From Myotis daubentonii (lineage: Eukaryota > Chordata > Mammalia > Chiroptera > Vespertilionidae), in the NCBI RefSeq assembly GCF_963259705.1, contig NC_081846.1, positions 93,074,641 to 93,138,640 of the forward strand: a stretch of DNA of 64,000 nucleotides. Direction: 5' to 3'. The first letter of the stretch is position 1, and each line of letters opens with the position of its first letter. Both the position numbers and the translations under genes were made by a program. The notes under the pieces are model-generated. The model had not been told where the DNA came from, ran no database searches, and saw only the letters and a program-made list of their open reading frames with translations. Below, piece by piece: positions 1-12,111 of the stretch.

Positions 1-426
1 ATACAAGGATTTCACTTACCTGGACCACCACACAGTCCTCACCACCGTCCAGCCAATTCCAGATGCAGCAGCTGAGGCCTGGCAGCCACCAAATCCACCC
101 AGCTCATGGAGCTGTGAGCAGCAGGATGAGGACCAGGAGGCAGGCCCAGCAGGGGTGTGTCTCCATTGTAGTCCCACGCCCCCCACCGCTAGAGACATGG
201 CCATGCCTCTGCTAGAGGGGTTTGCAATATATTCAGTCCTGGGCATTCACAGACTTTCACATGGTGGGTCAGTTCCTAGGACAAGGTTTTTAGCAAATCC
301 ACACAGGACTGAATCTTAACAGAGGCAATTACTCAGTTTCCCTGTGAGATGGAGGGAGTAGCAGGAGACTGCCTCCCAGAGGTTGATATGGAATCTAAAG
401 GATGAGCAACACATTAAAGATCTACT
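1..426. other. Unassigned sequence
   Basis: No repeat family, RNA gene or convincing exon is visible here. Short open frames on both strands lack any recognisable domain. Confidence 0.4.
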
Positions 427-720
427 TCTTTTTAAAATTATTTATTGATTTGAGAGAGAGTAAAGGAGAGAGAGAGAGAAAAAAGGAGAGAGAGAGAGAT
501 AAAAGGAGAGAGAGTAAAGGAGAGAGAGAGAGAGAAAAGAGATAGAGAAAGTAAAGGATAGAGAGAGAGTAAAGGAGAGAGAGAGAGTAAAGGAGAGAGA
601 GAGTAAAGGAGAGAGGAAGAGAGATGCGTTGTCCCTCTTATTTTCTGTGAGGGCACAGGGATTGAGCGTATCCTTGGTGTCTCAGGACAATGCTCTAACC
701 AACTGAGCTGCCTTCCAGGG
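427..720 (-). mobile_element. VES-type tRNA-derived SINE with expanded GA tract
   Basis: The element reads on the minus strand. The right end (about 680-720) matches the start of the other VES SINEs here in reverse, including the complement of the CTCAGTTGGTTAGAGCA-like A-box region. The left end is the A-rich tail in reverse, near TTTTTAAAATTATTTATTGATTT. The pyrimidine-rich segment normally found before the SINE tail has grown into an imperfect (GA)n and GAGAGTAAAG array of about 180 bp at 452-632. The B-box region is diverged. Confidence 0.75.
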
Positions 721-2109
721 TGAACACCTAGCTCTTAATATGACCTTATCTTCAGCCCTTCAAGTCCCTTGGCAAGTATACCATTTTTTCTCAACTATCA
801 GACACCTACCAATTTAATGAAAAGATAGAAGGGAAGAAGGGGGGGGAAGAAAGAGGGAGAAACTACAATAAAACAAAACCCCACAGTCAAGAGATGCCGA
901 ACTGAGATTAGAACCCAATCTTGTAAGAGAAGAAATTATTTTTTAGTAATTTTACTTACATTGAATCTTTCAATTTCGTTTGTGGTAGTTTCTGAAACAC
1001 GATTTCTCTTCTTTGAACACTTAAGGGGAAGTCTGGTCCTTGGGCAGGCGTTCCTCCCCCGCGGTGTGCTGGCCGAAACACCATCTGGGGGACAGGCTGC
1101 TGAGGTGGAGCAGCTCCTGGAAGCCTGGCCCTGGGAGTGCACACAGGAAGTGCCCTGGCTTTCTCCAGCAGCTGTCACCTCCTTACCCACCCCCAACCCC
1201 GCTGGGCATTTCTGCAGGGGCAGTTATGCCTCCACCCAGTGCCAGGCTGCCCTGAGGCACCCTGAGCTCTGATTGGCCATTAGCCACATGTCCCGTGGCT
1301 GTTGTTGCTGCTGACCTCCAGGCACCAGCACTGTTGACTGTTGGCCCTGATTTTGTAGAGTCAAGTGCTCTGGGGAAATGAGCTGTGTCCCCAGGTTTCT
1401 GAGCGAGTCAAGTCTTCCTCTTCTCAGAGGAACTGCTTTTTGGCCAAAGTGATCCCACTTTGTGATGGTGGCGGCCTGAGGACATTCTCCACCCTGACTG
1501 TCAGCTGCGGAGAACCAGGGCCACTCCTGCTTCCTTTTTTCTCTTGTCCCTGGTGAGCTCACCTGGGAGCAAGCCACCAAGGGAAGAGGGGAGACCCCCA
1601 GCGCAGGAGCAGGGGCCCCGTGGGGAGGAAAGTTCACTCCCTCCCTGAGGGAGAGGCTCGCCCAGCATGACGCTCGGAAATTCCAGGTGCCAGTGTCCCT
1701 GGGCCAGCCGAGGACAGAGCCGGGTGAGACTCAGACAGGTAAGACCTGGGACAGCGCAAGGGGCAGCGACATGGATAAGCCCTTGTTAAATGCACTCTAT
1801 TTCAGCTTTTTCCAAAGAAGTAAGAAATTGATATTTTGATACGAAATATCCAAATTTATAAACTATTTTAATTTAATGCATCATGTGGGCCAACAACACT
1901 CACTTCTGGTCAGATGTGTGGTAGGACCTCCCTAAGCATCCGCTGAGCTGACGGGACATTGGGTCTCGCCACGAATAGGGCTGCCTGCGGGCATTGCCTG
2001 GGACCAGTGATCATGGAGGTGAGTGTTCTTGATATTTGAAACTCAGTCTCAGGAATCACCCTGGCGGCCTGGAAGGCATGCAGCCACTGGGTGCAGAATA
2101 GTCCTCTTC
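721..2109. other. Unassigned sequence
   Basis: This stretch has mixed composition, with a purine-rich patch at 820-870 that includes a run of G. I see no recognisable repeat family or gene. Confidence 0.35.
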
Positions 2110-2275
2110 CTCTGTGGGCGGCGGGGTGTCGGGGGCGCAGGCTCGCAGGTCAGGTCTCTGAGCTTCAGCTTCTCCAACTGTAGACCCATCAGAGGAGCCA
2201 TCACATTGTAGGGATGAAGCTGAGCCTGGGGCAGAGTAGGAGCCTCATGGTAGATGCTCAGTAGACCTAGACCTT
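2110..2275 (+). repeat. MIR SINE fossil
   Basis: The order of segments follows the MIR consensus: a CTGAGCTTCAGCTTCTCCAA-like stretch, then a GTAGGGATGAA-like stretch, then a GATGCTCAGTAGA-like end. The copy is old and diverged. Confidence 0.55.
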
Positions 2276-2836
2276 CATTCCCGCGCCAGCCAAACACCTG
2301 TGATGTGGGTGCATCTCCGCACTTCGCTGGCCTTGAGGGCACAGAGGGTGTCTCTATGGTCCCATCTGGACGCCCCACAGGCCTCCTGCTCCCGCGTGCT
2401 CCCGGTGACCCCTCGCTCTCTCCAGAGTCACCCAGGTGGCTGTCCCAGCAGTCACCGCAGGACTGCACTCTGCTGAAGGAGTCCTCAGCGAGTCGACTGT
2501 GTTTAAAGAGAGAATATAAGAGACCTCCAGACCTTCCAAGGCGCTGTCTGAAGGACCAGTCACTTCAGTCTGGGCTTAATCATTGCCTTAAGTGACATGC
2601 GCGCCATCCATCTCCTTCTGAATGCAGCAGTGTTTCAGCCGCGCTAGGGCTGACCACTGACTTTCCTGGGGTTCTGGGAGCACCAGCTGCGCAGATGAGC
2701 GAGGGAACCAGACAGTGCATCATGAGAGACAGGCGTGCCTTCCCGCAAATAGCTCAGCTCCAAAAGCATGCAGGCGGGGCTCAGAGCCCAGCCCGGACCA
2801 GGCCCCCCCGGCCCCTCCAGACATGGGCTCCTGGTA
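2276..2836. other. Unassigned sequence
   Basis: No family or coding signal is recognised in this unique-looking DNA. Confidence 0.35.
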
Positions 2837-3230
2837 CAGAGCCGTCCCCCTTATCCCTGGGGTAGTTCCAGGACCCCCAGAAGGGGCCTGAAACCACAGA
2901 CAGGTAGTACCAATGCATACCTACCTATGAGAAGTTTCAATTATAAAATAGGCACAGTAAGAAATTGACAACAATAATTATAAAGAGGACAATGATAACA
3001 GTAACTATAATGAAAGTGGTGTGGGTGTGCTCTCTCTTTTTTGTCCTCAAAATACCGTACACGGTACACAGAGCGAGGATGCACAGGACACAGGATGACC
3101 TCCCCAGGCTGCTCAGAATGGCTGTCCTTGTGAGCCTCTGAGTTGTTGATTTCTGGAATTAGTTTAACACTTTCAGACCGCACTTGACAGCAGTTCACTG
3201 AACCACACTCAGCACTGCTGGCAGGCTAGC
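2837..3230 (+). mobile_element. Tigger (pogo) DNA transposon fossil
   Basis: The left end resembles a Tigger inverted terminus (CAGAGCCGTCCCCCTTATCC) and follows a TA dinucleotide, as expected for Tc1/mariner elements. Downstream, the AATAGGCACAGTAAGAAATT and ACAATAATTATAAAGAGGAC-type AT-rich interior at 2936-3010 is typical of Tigger2-like elements. The right terminus is not clear, so the copy is probably truncated. It is non-coding. Confidence 0.6.
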
Positions 3231-4463
3231 CACTCAGCCATCACCCCGCCTCCAGGTGCCATGCTCGCTGTGAACAGCACACAAGGTGGCGGTGTGAGAG
3301 GTCACCCTCCGTCTGATGGTGGCTCCACTGGGTTGTCCTACCGCAGGCTCAGGCCCTCTTCTCCACCTGTGCTGTCCCCCTGGGCCAGCAGGCCTCGGGC
3401 ACAGCCCTGTCATGGTGATGCCAGAAACATAAGGACAGGCCCCTGAAAGCCTCAGCTCAGAACTGGGGCCCTCGGCACTGCTCCCCACATCCTACAGGCC
3501 TCAGCAGTCATCTGGCCACACCTGGCAGCCAGGGAGAGAGGGGGACCCCTCCCAGGGCGGGGTAGTGAATAAAATCTGTGACCCTTGAGGCTCCGAGCCT
3601 GGGACAACGGGGCCAGCTCCAGAAGGAGTCGCTGAACTGCCGCTCAGCCTCCTCTCGTGGCCGGGGACATGTGAAGTACACAGCCCTGGGGAGCACTGGG
3701 CGCCGGGCCCACAGGACTCCATTCTGCCTATGTGCATGCTGTGCCTCGCTCGCTCCTGTCCTTTCTGGAGTTGCATTGAGAAAATAGAGCATATGCAGAG
3801 TTTGCACTGAGTGAAGGCATTGTGTCTGTGAATCCGCGGTCAGTGGGAACCCCTGGCCACTGCTGGGGGCTGGGCCGAGCGGGCGATGCGATCCAGCCAG
3901 TTTCCCAAAGGGAAACGCCCTGTCGGACATGGCAGTGTGGGCATCTCAGTGCCTCAGCCACCTCGGCGGCCGCCTCCCTCAGCTGAGTGAGAAATGGACA
4001 GTCATGTGCAGCCCGTGGTCTTCCCGTCTGGCCAGGCTTACAGGTGGCCGCGGGTGGGAGGTGCTCTGGGAAAGCAGGCCTTTCCATTTCCGGAAGGAGA
4101 CCTGGGGACTCTGCCCCTGGCGTTCTCTGGGCCTGAGTGTGAAACCTGGAAACAGGATGGCAAGAGGGAGCCACGCTGAGGGCGAAGGTGGCACTAGGGT
4201 GAGATGTGGGAGACCCTCCACAGTGTCCTCACTGAGCTTCTGGCTGCAGGGCTCACCCTGCCCACCGCTGGGCTCTTGTTGCAGGCAGTTAGCGCACATC
4301 ATCCCAACCGACCAGTCCCAGTCTTCTGTCCCAACAGCCGCGGTCCCCGAGCCCATGGGGCCTGTACCTGCTGGGGCTGAGGAGATGGCGTCCTCCCCAA
4401 GCCGGGGGCACTGGCCAAGGCCCTGGCAAACCCTACCTGTGCTCTGTCTTCTCAATGCACACA
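3231..4463. other. Unassigned GC-rich sequence
   Basis: The stretch is GC-rich, with long but unrelated open frames on both strands at about 3.9-4.5 kb. These have low complexity and no domain, so they look like chance openings. No repeat is recognised. Confidence 0.35.
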
Positions 4464-4565
4464 CCTATGAGGCGCGTCATCTATAAAGTAGGCACAGTAA
4501 GAAGGAAACAACAATAGCTATAAACTAGGGCAATCATAACAGTAACTATAATAAAAGTGAAGTGG
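4464..4565 (+). mobile_element. Second Tigger fragment, same family as 2837-3230
   Basis: About 95 bp align by eye with 2925-3025: both contain TAGGCACAGTAAGAA, then ACAACAATA, then a shared CATAACAGTAACTATAATAAA-like block. Only the interior survives here; neither terminus is present. Confidence 0.6.
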
Positions 4566-5979
4566 GGGGTCGCCAGGTCTGGAAGAGGGAGTCGGGGTTG
4601 AGCCAGGCCCTCCCAGGCGGGCCAGGGGCCCAGCGCAGGCAGCCTTGGGTAGGCAGGAGCCTCTGAGTGCCGAGCAAGGTGACCCTGGTGCCTGGTTGGC
4701 ACTGCTCTGGGGTCATCCCACATCACGGTTTTGAAAACCATTAGGGGAAATATGCAGCTTAATTGGAGGAGATGCTGCCATATGAATAGGGCCTGTGTGT
4801 GGAGGGACACGAGACAGGAAATTCAAAATGTGCAGATGCAAACCCTCTACTCACTGGGGACCTTGGAGGCCCTCACCTCACACCCAGGAGTTAACTGCAG
4901 ACATGGGCCCTGAGCGCCAGCTCTGCGCGGGGAATACTTCACAGAACACGGTGGGTGCGGTCGTGCTGGCGAGCACCAGGCCTGGAACAGTAGCGTTTGC
5001 CAGGACAAGGAGTGGCTCCTGCAGTGGGGGTGCCTTCCCGGACACCCCAGCCGCACTGCGCCATGCCGGTCACGGGGGACGGGAGTCAGGTTTCTGACAC
5101 GCCTGTTTGATCTCCAGGCCTCCTGTCCTCTACACGCGTGATGCCTGTGTCCAAACACACGGGTGACGCTGGCTGATGACCTCAGCCCCCTCGGCACCCG
5201 GCACGAGGCAGCCGCTGCCTGGGCCCCGGGAAGCTCTGCGTGTTCCCGGGCAGAAGCCTGTGGAGCCTTGAAGATGGATGGCCGCCCTGCAAGGACCCCT
5301 GTCAGCAGGGCTGCTTGATGAGGAGGTGAGCTGGAGAGAGGAGCTGACAAGCTTCCCTTCAAATGTGACTCAGAGGGAACTGCTCTACAGCCACAAGCTG
5401 CGGGAAGGCTTTTGCCCTTTCTTTGGCACCTTGTTCTTTCACCGCATCAGCCGGCATCCAGACAAGGCCAAGGCACTCCGTCAGACACCCTCCCACCTGT
5501 CTCCATCGCCCTCCAGCCTGCGAGGTGCCCTGCCTGGGCAGCCGTCCAGTCAAATAGCCTACGCGTCAGTGAGGCACTTCTGTAACTCGCCCCACGCAGT
5601 GCCATCTGCAAGTCTCTCTGTAGTGGCCACAGGACGCATCTTCTCCTCCAGGTGAAAAGCAGGCTCTCCACTTACCAAGTGCTGTTTTACACTGGTGTTT
5701 CATTCTTGAAAGGCTGCCTCCCTCCTTGGGTTCCAGCAGAGTAGGGAGCCTTTGCTTACTCTTTGAAGGGGCAAAGGCAGGAGTCTGTGTGCAAAGCCTG
5801 CACATCTCAGGGACACCCTCTCCATGGCCTTAAACGCCAGGCCCATGTAGTCTGCAATGTGCAGGGGAGAAGGGAGCTGGGGTGCATTGCTCACCTACAA
5901 TGAAGCAGGCACGTCTGGTTTCTGCTTTTGCAGGTCGTTTCCAAGAGAGAGTTACTTCCAAGGGAAGTTAAATGACTCG
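4566..5979. other. Unassigned sequence
   Basis: I see no recognisable repeat, RNA or exon in this stretch. Confidence 0.35.
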
Positions 5980-6290
5980 TGAAAGCTAACTCACAGAATT
6001 ATTAGGCACCAACCACAGTAAGCATGTTCCGTAGATAATTTCATTTAACACGTACATAAACCTTAATCACTAATTATTCCACCCATCTCTATTCCTGTTT
6101 CACAAATGAGGGCTTTGAAGCTTAGCAAGATCGTGTTCTTGCCCAGGTAGGTGGGAGCTGGATGCAAGTGAAGAAGTGGGATGACAGGGCCACAGGCCTG
6201 ACCGGGTCCCTCCACAGCCAGTGAAGGGAAGAGCCAGCGTCCATCCCGGTGAGCCTGACCTGCAGTCACATTCCTTGCACCTCATCTCAG
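5980..6290 (-). repeat. MIR SINE fossil, reverse orientation
   Basis: The CTGTTTCACAAATGAGGGCTT core at about 6095-6118, followed by AAGCTTAGCAAGATCG, is the MIR core region in the reverse orientation. The flanks are diverged. Confidence 0.55.
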
Positions 6291-6517
6291 AGTGAAGGTA
6301 CCATTGTCTGGAAATTGAGCTTTAGAGAATTTTGATGCAAGTTCCAAATAGTGGATCTGAAGAGCTCAGACGGACAGGCATGGCCCTGCACACGGAGACA
6401 TCCACACGTGTTCCTCACACATCTTCCCCTCAGAATGAGGGGAGCTCCAGTTAGAAGGGACGGGAAGAGGGGCTGACATCTGGTCAGTCACCAGCCTCAG
6501 CCTTCCTTCCCGTCTAG

Positions 6518-6754
6518 ATGTCTTTAGCCATGTCTGGGAACTTGTTTAAAGGAATAATGACAGAAAAGTTTCCTGACTTAGGGAAGAAAATAATCACACA
6601 AATCCAAGAAGCAAAGAGATTCCCAATCAAGATAAACCCAAAAATACCCAGAAAAAGACACGTTGTAATTAAATTGGCAGATGTTAAAGACAAAGAAAGA
6701 ATCTTAAAGGCTGCAAGAGAGAAAGAAACTTACCTACAAGGGATCTCCCATTAG
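6518..6754 (+). pseudogene. L1 ORF1p C-terminal fragment
   Basis: The open frame encodes the end of the L1 ORF1 RNA-binding protein: the central RRM and C-terminal domain with motifs EKFPDLGKKI, RKRHVVIKLADVKDKERILK and AAREK. ORF1p normally trimerises through an N-terminal coiled coil and coats L1 RNA. The coiled coil is absent because the copy is truncated here, and the frame ends early at YLQGISH. It is a relic, not a host gene. Confidence 0.8.
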
Positions 6755-9365
6755 ACTATCAAATGATTTCTCAATAGAACACATCAGCATTGAATGAAGT
6801 ATACAAACTAATGCAAATCAAGGGACCAAACCCAGGAATACTCTATCCAGCCAGGCTATCATTCAAAATTGAAGTTGAAATTAGGAGCTTTGCAGACAAA
6901 AAAAAAGGCTAAGGGAGTTTATTACCACTAAACCAGCAATACAAGAAATGCTAAAGGGACTGTTGTAAAAGAGAAGACATGGACAGGAAAGAAGGAGCAC
7001 AGGCATAAAGAATAAAAATGGTGACAAGCCAATAATAATCTTAATGCTCCAATGGATTAAATGCTCCAATGAAAAGACGTAGGATAGCTGAGTGGGTGAG
7101 AAAACATGACCCATATATATGCTGTCTACAGGAGACCCACCTCAGAACAAATGACTCACACAGACTGGAAGTGAAGGTATGGGAAAAAAATTTTCAGGCG
7201 AATGGCAATGAAAAAAACTGGGGTAACAATACTTACACCTGGAAAAATAGAGACCTGAAAGTGAAGGCCATAATGAGAGATAAGGAAGGCCACTTCATAA
7301 TACTGAAGGGCTAGATACCAGAGGCTATAACTCTGGTAAACATATATGCATCCAATACAGGAGCATCTAAATATATTTTTTTAAAAAAATTCTGGAGGAT
7401 ATCAAGGGAGAGATCAACAGCAATACAATCATAGTAGGGGACTTTAATACCCCATTGATATCACTGGATAAATCTTCTAGACAAAAAATCAACAAAGAAA
7501 CAGCAATCCTAAATGACACTCTAGAATAGATACTACTAATTGACATCTACAGAACATTCCATCTCAAAGCTATAGAATGTACATTCTTCTCAAGTGCACA
7601 TGTCATAATGAGCAGTCAAACTCCTGATCAAACAATTTCCATATTAGGCTTTTATTATATAGGATAGTGAATTCTCAGAAAGAAAAAATTTTAAAAAAAA
7701 ACAAAAAACAATCCCATCTACCATTGCAACAAAACAATTAAGATACTTAGGAATAAACTTAACCGAGGAAATAAAAGACCTACACTTCAGGAAACTACAA
7801 GACATTGAAAAAAGAGACAGAGGAAAATGTAAACAAGTGGAAGAAAATGTCCATATTGCCCAAAGGATTCTACAGATTCAGTGAAATGCCTATTAAAATA
7901 CCAATGGAATATTTCAAAGACCTAGAACAAACAATCAAAATTTTATATGGAACCTGATTAGCTGCAGCAATATTGAGAAAGAAGAACAAAGTTAGAGGAA
8001 TCACAGTACCAAATATTAAGCTATACTACAAAGCCACTGTGCTCAAAACAGCCTGGTATTGGCACAAGAACAGGCATATCAATAAATGGAACACAAAAAA
8101 GAACCCAGAAATTGACCCAAGCCACTATGCTCAATTAATATTTGACAAAGGAGGCAAGAGCATACATTGGAGGAAAGACAGTCTTTTCAATAAATAGAGT
8201 TGGGAAAATTGGATAGGTACATGCAATAAAATGAAACCAGATCACCAACTTAAAACCATGCATAAGAATAAACTCAAAATGGATATAATACTTAAATGTA
8301 AGACAGGAAAACATAAAAGTTCTAGAAAAAAACCATAGGCACCAACATCTCAGACATCTCTCATAGCAATATGTTTACAGATACATCTCCTAGGAAAATA
8401 GAAACTAAGGATAAAATGAATAAATGCGATTACATCAAATAAAGAGCTTCTGCACAGCATAAGAAACCGTCAACAAAACAACAATAAAGTTTCCTGCAAG
8501 GGAGAACATATTTGCCAATGTTATCTCCGATAAGGGGTTAAATATATATATCCCACTTTCAAAGGCTGTTAAATTGCGTTGTTTACCCATATCTTCAGAA
8601 AAAAATCACTTCTACTGTCGTGGTAAACAACCTGCTTCCTTGTTTATAATGGTCTGGCCCACTAGCAACTTCAGCATGAAATTATAGCTAATTTGCCTAC
8701 AAACATCAGGTGGTCATAATAATCTGGCCACTCAGTGTATATAGGGAACTCATACATCTCAACAAAAGGGAGATAGACAATTCAATCAAAATATGGGCAA
8801 AGGACCTATACACTTTTCGAAAGAGGACATACAGATGGTCAAGAGACATATGAAAACATACTCAAAGTCACTAATCATCTGAGAGATGCAAAGCAAAATG
8901 ACAATGAGATATCACCTCACACCTGTCAGATGGTTATCATCAACAAATCAACAAACGGTGCTGGCGAGGATGTGGAGAAAAAGGAACCCTCGTGCACTGC
9001 TGGTGGGAATGCAGACTGATGCAGCCACTGTGGAAAACAGTATGGAGTTTCCTCAAAAAATTAAATATGGAACTCCCATTTGACCCAGTGATTCCACTTC
9101 TAGGAATACATTCTCAGAAACCCAAAACACTCATCAGAAAGAATGTGTGCACCCCTATGTCCCTAGCAGCGCAATTTATAATGGTTAAGATGTGGAAACA
9201 GTCTAAAATGTCCATCAGCAAATGAGTGGATAAAAAAGCTGTGGGACAGCTACACAATGGAATACTATGCTGCTCTAAAAAAGAAAGACCTCTTACCATT
9301 TGCAAGAGCAAGGATGGACCTGGAGAGCATGATGCTGAGTGACATAAGCCAGTCAAGAAAGGTAA
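6519..9365 (+). mobile_element. Degraded L1 copy with internal deletion (L1-A)
   Basis: The order is ORF1 C-terminal half, the ORF1-ORF2 spacer, the ORF2 endonuclease start (PYICCLQETHLRTNDSHRLE near 7107-7170), and then the ORF2 C-terminal region up to the EYYAALKKKDLLPFARARMD segment near 9260. Between about 7640 and 7665 the sequence jumps from the endonuclease region to the region just after the reverse transcriptase, so the RT core is missing. Stops and frameshifts are frequent. The 3' UTR and poly(A) are absent. A Tc1 fragment is inserted at 8551-8737. It cannot encode a working protein. Confidence 0.88.
8551..8737 (-). mobile_element. Tc1-like transposon fragment inside L1-A
   Basis: This block has no counterpart in the other L1 copies; L1 sequence resumes at TATAGGGAACTCATAC. 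On the minus strand it begins with a terminus (CACTGAGTGGCCAGATTATT) beside TATATA and continues to an ATG at 8590-8588. That ATG opens MGKQRNLTAFESG, which looks like a Tc1 transposase N-terminus. The fragment stops about 40 bp into the coding region. It is a truncated, immobile copy. Confidence 0.75.
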
Positions 9366-10019
9366 GTATGCTGAGTGCTCTGTGTCCTACCCCTAATGGG
9401 GGCTCCCTGCCTGTCTACAGTGGAAAAGGAAGGGCATTTAAATGCCTTTTAGCAGAAAGGCACTTTTCCTGACTGTTGTCTGAACTGCAAAGAAACAGCC
9501 AATTGCACAGAAACAAGATCTTACCTGAGAAGGGCCTGGGAGTGACCCTCCACACGCACGTCTGTGCTCCAAGCACGAGCCACGGCTCCCTACCAGGCAG
9601 CCAGGTGGTCACAGCAGCCCTGAGCACCACAGTGATGTGCGTTCAGCTGGCCCAGGCAGACCCTCCAGCAGACTCCTTCCTCCAGCACTTAGCAGGCAGC
9701 CCCGCCAGCACACCCTGCGAGAATGTGAAGCGCAGGCCTCTGTTTGACACATTGCACAGGACGAGGGAGAGAAAAATAAAAGGTCATATGTTATGCTTAA
9801 GCACTGAGTTTGGTGGTTGCTTTTTACTGCATCACAGTCTCGCTAAGCACATTCTCCAGGTGCCATTCCGTGTTTACTGCCACTGAGCTGCGCGGACACC
9901 TGTAACACCAGCCGTGACAGGCGCTGACCACGGTCATTACGCTTTGGCAGACGTCGCAGGTGCTCAGATGTTATGCTCAGATGAAAACAATGAGGTCAGA
10001 GAGTACGCTGTATCCTTTT
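9366..10019. other. Unassigned sequence
   Basis: This is unique-looking DNA with an open frame at 9476-9886 (136 codons) that has no recognisable domain. I see no splice or initiation context to support a gene. Confidence 0.3.
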
Positions 10020-10250
10020 TGTTCTCAAATCAGAGCTGACATTTATCAAGCATTAACTTGCTGCTAAGTATATTGAGAACCTGATTCCTAGTTACACAAC
10101 ATTCCTGCAATAAAAATAGGCATGGAAATCCCCATTTCACTTACTAGGAAACTGGTTCATCCTGGTTCATACAGACTAGTCTAAGTCACACGCGAAAACT
10201 GGGCTGTAAGTCTAGGCACCTCTGGCTCAAAGTGGCAAAGGTCTCCACTG
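10020..10250 (-). repeat. MIR SINE fossil, reverse orientation
   Basis: The CATTTATCAAGCATTAACTT start, the CCCCATTTCACTTACTAGGA core and the AAGTCACACGCGAAAACTGG end follow the MIR consensus in reverse. Confidence 0.65.
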
Positions 10251-10493
10251 TGACACGAGCCTGCCCACTCAGGACTCTGAATCAGTGGTCGGTGGGTAGG
10301 CAGATAGATAACAGAGAGATGACAGACAGGATGTGAGATTAGCCGTGGCCCTTCCTATCAGCAGTGGACCCCAATGTAAAAATCACACAGCTGGTAAATG
10401 TGCAGAAAGCAAGAGATTAAAATAAAGCCCATTGAGAGACACCGCAAAGCTGTGGCCTTGAGGGAAGGCTTGGCCTTTAAAACCCAGGCTTCC

Positions 10494-10714
10494 CCCGACC
10501 TGGTGGCTCAGTGGTTGAGTGTCATCCGTGCACCAAGAGGTCACTGGTTTGATTCCCCATCAGGGCACATGCCCGGGTTGAGGGCTCAATTCCCGTTAGG
10601 GGGTATGCAGGAGGCAGCCAATTGATGTTTCTCCCTCATCGGTGCTTCTAGCTCTGTCTCCCTCTCTCTGCTTCTCTCTCTAAAATCAATAAAAATACAT
10701 TTAAAAAACAACAA
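10494..10714 (+). mobile_element. VES-type SINE with 9-bp target duplication
   Basis: This is a tRNA-derived SINE. The tRNA-like head carries an A box (GGTGGCTCAGTGGTTGAG) and a B box near GGTTTGATTCC. It is followed by the CAGGGCACATGCCCGGGTTG and CAGGAGGCAGCCAATTGATG body, a pyrimidine-rich stretch and an ATAAAAATACATTTAAAA tail. The 9-bp duplication CAGGCTTCC lies at 10485-10493 and 10715-10723. RNA polymerase III would transcribe it from the internal boxes. Confidence 0.92.
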
Positions 10715-10734
10715 CAGGCTTCCTTCCACCCCTG

Positions 10735-10900
10735 ATCTATGTGACTTTGATGAGTGCCTGGAGCTGGCTGTGCCTCGTTCCATAGCTGTAAGATGGCAGT
10801 AAAAGACACAACAGTGCCAGCTTCCTGGGTTTCTGTGAGGATGCAGTGAGTTGCTGCAGGTCCTGGCACAGACTAGGGTCAGCACTCAATGAGCTCCCCA
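10735..10900 (+). repeat. MIR SINE fossil
   Basis: TTCCATAGCTGTAAGATGGC, then GTTTCTGTGAGGATGCAGTG, then a CTGGCACAGACTAGGGTCAG and CACTCAATGAGC end follow the MIR consensus in order. The copy is diverged. Confidence 0.65.
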
Positions 10901-10974
10901 TCAGGTTCCCTCCATCCAGCTCCAGCATGCTGCGGAGAGCAGTGGTGTCCTCTGCCCATGGGTCCTGGGGGCAG

Positions 10975-11170
10975 GCAGACCCTCCCCCCAAACCCTGCCC
11001 TGGAATCCCCAGAGCCCCTCCCTACCACCCTGCCCTGGGGTCCCCAGAGTCCCTACCCCCCACTCTGCCCTAGGCTCCTCAGAGGCCCTCTCCCCCCTCA
11101 CACACACACCCTGCCTTAGGCTCCCCAGAGTCCCCCCCCCCCCTGCCCTGGGCTCCCCAGAGCCCCTCTC
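10975..11170 (+). repeat. C-rich minisatellite, about 40-bp unit
   Basis: About four to five imperfect copies of a unit contain CTGCCCTGGG(G/C)TCCCCAGAG followed by a C-rich spacer. Long C runs occur, for example near 11138. The complementary strand is G-rich and could form G-quadruplexes. Confidence 0.7.
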
Positions 11171-11842
11171 CAGTGGGGGAAGGATGAAGGCTGAGGACAC
11201 CCTCCTCACAAACTTAAGCTGCTCTGAACATGAAGTGATTCTGCTCCCAAACCACCAGGTGGCGCTCAGATCCAGCTCAGCTCTTGAGCCATGCTGCCTC
11301 TTCAGGGAGGGTGGGAGGCAGGAGTGCCTAGGAGCACCCCTGCAGGCCCTGAGCCCCATGGGCCTGTGGCCCCCAAACCTGCTGCGTGGAGGCCGAGTGC
11401 AGGGCCCCCACACTCCCTGTTTAGCTTCACACCAGTGTTACTCCAGGCTCCTGTCTCAAAGCCACCTCTTTCCCTTGATTTTATGAGATTCACAGCAGAG
11501 GAAACCTTCGCTGTAACAGTGTAATGGCAACATTTCTCATTTACCTCCTCAGCACAGCCCTGGAGTGTGTTGCAGATGCTGAAGCTCCTGCTGGCAAACC
11601 CCACAGCCTGGTTGAGACCCGAGCAGGGCTCACAGAGTAGCAGCCGTGTCCACTTACAGAGAAGAGAGGGGGCCTGTACACATGCAGACCCTTGAAGGCT
11701 ACATGACTCCCCCAGGCCGATCAGTAGTGCTAGTGAGCAGGACAGGCATCAAAGTTCAGTGGCACAGGGTCCAGTAACCACAGGAGCTTCAGTGCCAGGC
11801 TCTCCAGCTGCAGATTCCAGAGGCTCTAGGACCCAGGAGTGC
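11171..11842. other. Unassigned sequence
   Basis: I see no recognisable repeat or gene. Short open frames lack domains. Confidence 0.35.
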
Positions 11843-12111
11843 AGGAGCACCCAAATACATAAAAAAAACAACTCCTGGAAGATATCAAGAGAGCGATTGA
11901 CAACAATACAATCATAGTAGGGGGCTTTAATACACCACTGACATCACTGGAGAAATCCTGTAGACAAAAAATCAGCAAAGAAGCAGCAATCCCAAATGAC
12001 TCACTAGATCACTTGGACTTAATTGAAATCTTCAGAACATTTCACTCCAAAGCCACAAAATATACGTTCTTCTCAAGTGCTCATGGGACATTTTCAAAGA
12101 TAAACCACATA

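Noticed and set aside
3929..4486. 185-codon plus-strand ORF with 161 codons open on the opposite strand
   Set aside because: Both strands are open, which points to GC composition. No domain, splice context or homology is recognised.
10494..10714. Functional tRNA gene
   Set aside because: The A and B boxes belong to a SINE head; there is no folded tRNA 3' half, and an A tail and target duplication follow.
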